Assembly (NCBI RefSeq): GCF_051781005.1
Contig: NZ_JBPWOA010000054.1
Coordinates: 62,001-126,000, forward strand
DNA from: Anabaena sp051781005
Lineage (GTDB): Bacteria > Cyanobacteriota > Cyanobacteriia > Cyanobacteriales > Nostocaceae
DNA length: 64,000 nt
Direction of reading: 5' to 3'
Positions 63,145 through 64,000 of this stretch are shown piece after piece. The notes beneath the pieces are model-generated. The model ran no database searches. It was not told where the DNA came from and saw nothing but the letters and a program-made list of their open reading frames with translations. A program made the translations under genes and the position numbers. Each line of letters starts with the position of its first letter. Within the stretch, counting starts at the first letter, position 1.

Positions 63145-64000
63145 CTAGGGAATTGTTAAAGGAGTACCCAGAAATATAGGTGATTTCTCTTGATAACTGA
63201 AGAAAGGAAACGGTCCAATAAAATAAGGTGAACAACCTAAATCAAACCAACCTCCTCTCCGACAAATGCGGAAAAAAATAGCTGTTGATGCAGTTCCAGC
63301 ACCTTCATTAATATCCCACACAGCTTGTTTAAACCCCTTACCAAAAGGATGTCTTCCTGTTGGTTCTTTCCCACCATTAAGATTGCCTAATATCCCAAAA
63401 CCACCCTTTACTTGTTGAAATTTACCACTCATCCATTGAGTACCTGTGATTCCACCAGCACCTGATAATTCTATGTGAGCGCATTTGTTCGTACATGAAA
63501 CATTAAACCCAACTTGGTCACTACCACTAATTGAACGTTGTCGGTTTGATTCTACTTCCTTTAATGGCAAGTCTAATTTACCAACAATACTTCCTTGGGG
63601 TACAGGTGCATTGGGAAAATTAGCGAATGTTACCTGATTTAGTCCAGGTATTTTTGATATCCTAGTATTCTGCCAATTACTAAATTGTTTCAAAGCAGTT
63701 TTTTCTATTCCAGGAATGGAAGTTAGTTTATATGCAGATAAATCAATTTCTCCTAATTCTATATCTTTTATCTGGGGGAAATTATTAATAACTTGTCCTA
63801 TGGTTTGTCCATTAATATTTGCAACCCCTAATATTTTTTTAATCAAATCTCGAATAGGTGGTACATTTTCTACATATTCATTAACTAGATTGGGAATGGC
63901 TTTAGTTAATTCAGGCACAGTTTGCCATTTAACAGTATCAAAATCTGATAATTTAATATTTACTAGAGAAATACCACTTAGTTGCCCAATTGATTGTAAA
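63145..64000 (-). CDS. Unknown protein near the coupling protein gene (5' end outside window)
   Basis: The frame is open to the right edge (64000), so the start lies outside; a GTG at 63918 is internal. The visible 284 residues have a first half with repeated helical and Ile/Pro patterns (GKLDLPLKEVE; FPQIKDIELGEIDLSAYKLT) and a second half with glycines and cysteines (FNVSCTNKCAHIELSGAGGI; FFRICRRGGWFDLGCSP), likely disulfides, hinting at export. I do not recognise the family. It is just upstream of the coupling protein gene and in the same direction, so a transfer role is possible. Confidence 0.6.
   Translation of the reverse strand, partial: LQSIGQLSGISLVNIKLSDFDTVKWQTVPELTKAIPNLVNEYVENVPPIRDLIKKILGVANINGQTIGQVINNFPQIKDIELGEIDLSAYKLTSIPGIEKTALKQFSNWQNTRISKIPGLNQVTFANFPNAPVPQGSIVGKLDLPLKEVESNRQRSISGSDQVGFNVSCTNKCAHIELSGAGGITGTQWMSGKFQQVKGGFGILGNLNGGKEPTGRHPFGKGFKQAVWDINEGAGTASTAIFFRICRRGGWFDLGCSPYFIGPFPFFSYQEKSPIFLGTPLTIP

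Noticed and set aside
1..64000. tRNA, rRNA or known riboswitch
   Set aside because: I scanned the gaps between genes and saw no cloverleaf, rRNA segment or recognisable riboswitch core; a covariance-model search would be needed to be certain.

Overview
The window looks like part of a large plasmid from a filamentous, heterocyst-type cyanobacterium. The evidence is the HIP1 octamer GCGATCGC scattered through it, short dispersed repeats typical of Nostoc/Calothrix genomes, an IS701-family element, and Ycf46-, Ycf35- and DUF4351-type proteins. Plasmid identity is suggested by two partition loci, a relaxase with a MobC-like partner, a coupling protein and a plasmid-type replisome. No rRNA, tRNA or ribosomal protein gene was seen. 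Both ends are cut inside genes.

Layout. 0-3.1 kb: end of an unknown gene, a VirD2-type relaxase and a MobC-like accessory protein. 3.3-5.7 kb: 10-bp iterons followed by a small candidate DNA-binding gene and an actin-like (ParM-type) ATPase. 5.8-10 kb: accessory genes and a complete IS701-family element with a 4-bp target duplication, inserted at the edge of a MITE-like repeat. 10.2-20.2 kb: a giant methylase-helicase, then a WGR / AAA+ / DUF2997 / DUF1257 / coiled-coil cassette. 21-27.5 kb: exported small proteins and a metal module (Nramp importer, YnfA-like protein, SmtB/ArsR repressor with a palindromic operator, P1B-type efflux ATPase). 27.6-34.5 kb: ParB, ParA with a repeat-rich putative centromere, SSB-like proteins, a SAP/Rho-N-like protein, and clamp loader delta-prime and delta. 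34.6-38.3 kb: a plus-strand four-gene operon encoding a small Cys-rich peptide, two RRE-like plus E1-like enzymes and a nuclease-like protein. 38.4-44 kb: family B DNA polymerase, a duplicated-motif protein, DnaX and the beta clamp DnaN. 44.2-50.2 kb: a PRTRC-type ubiquitin-like cassette (E1/ThiF, JAB peptidase, E2-like, Ub-like) ending with a primase-polymerase gene that carries a frameshift. 50.8-58.1 kb: a three-gene pPIWI_RE locus (PIWI-like protein, DinG-like helicase, REase). 58.7-64 kb: unknown large protein, TraD/VirD4-type coupling protein and a partial unknown gene.

How it fits together. The plasmid appears to carry most of its own replisome: Prim-Pol, PolB, clamp, DnaX, delta, delta-prime, SSB and a helicase. 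Four proteins end in a canonical beta-clamp-binding peptide, QLSLF or QLTLF: the methylase-helicase, PolB, a small protein in the PRTRC operon, and the pPIWI_RE protein. This suggests a plasmid clamp that organises replication and possibly defence. The best candidates for undescribed biology are this clamp-tag network, including a PIWI-like protein with a clamp tag, and the double-E1 peptide operon embedded in the replisome locus. All family names are by recognition from sequence; no database search was run.
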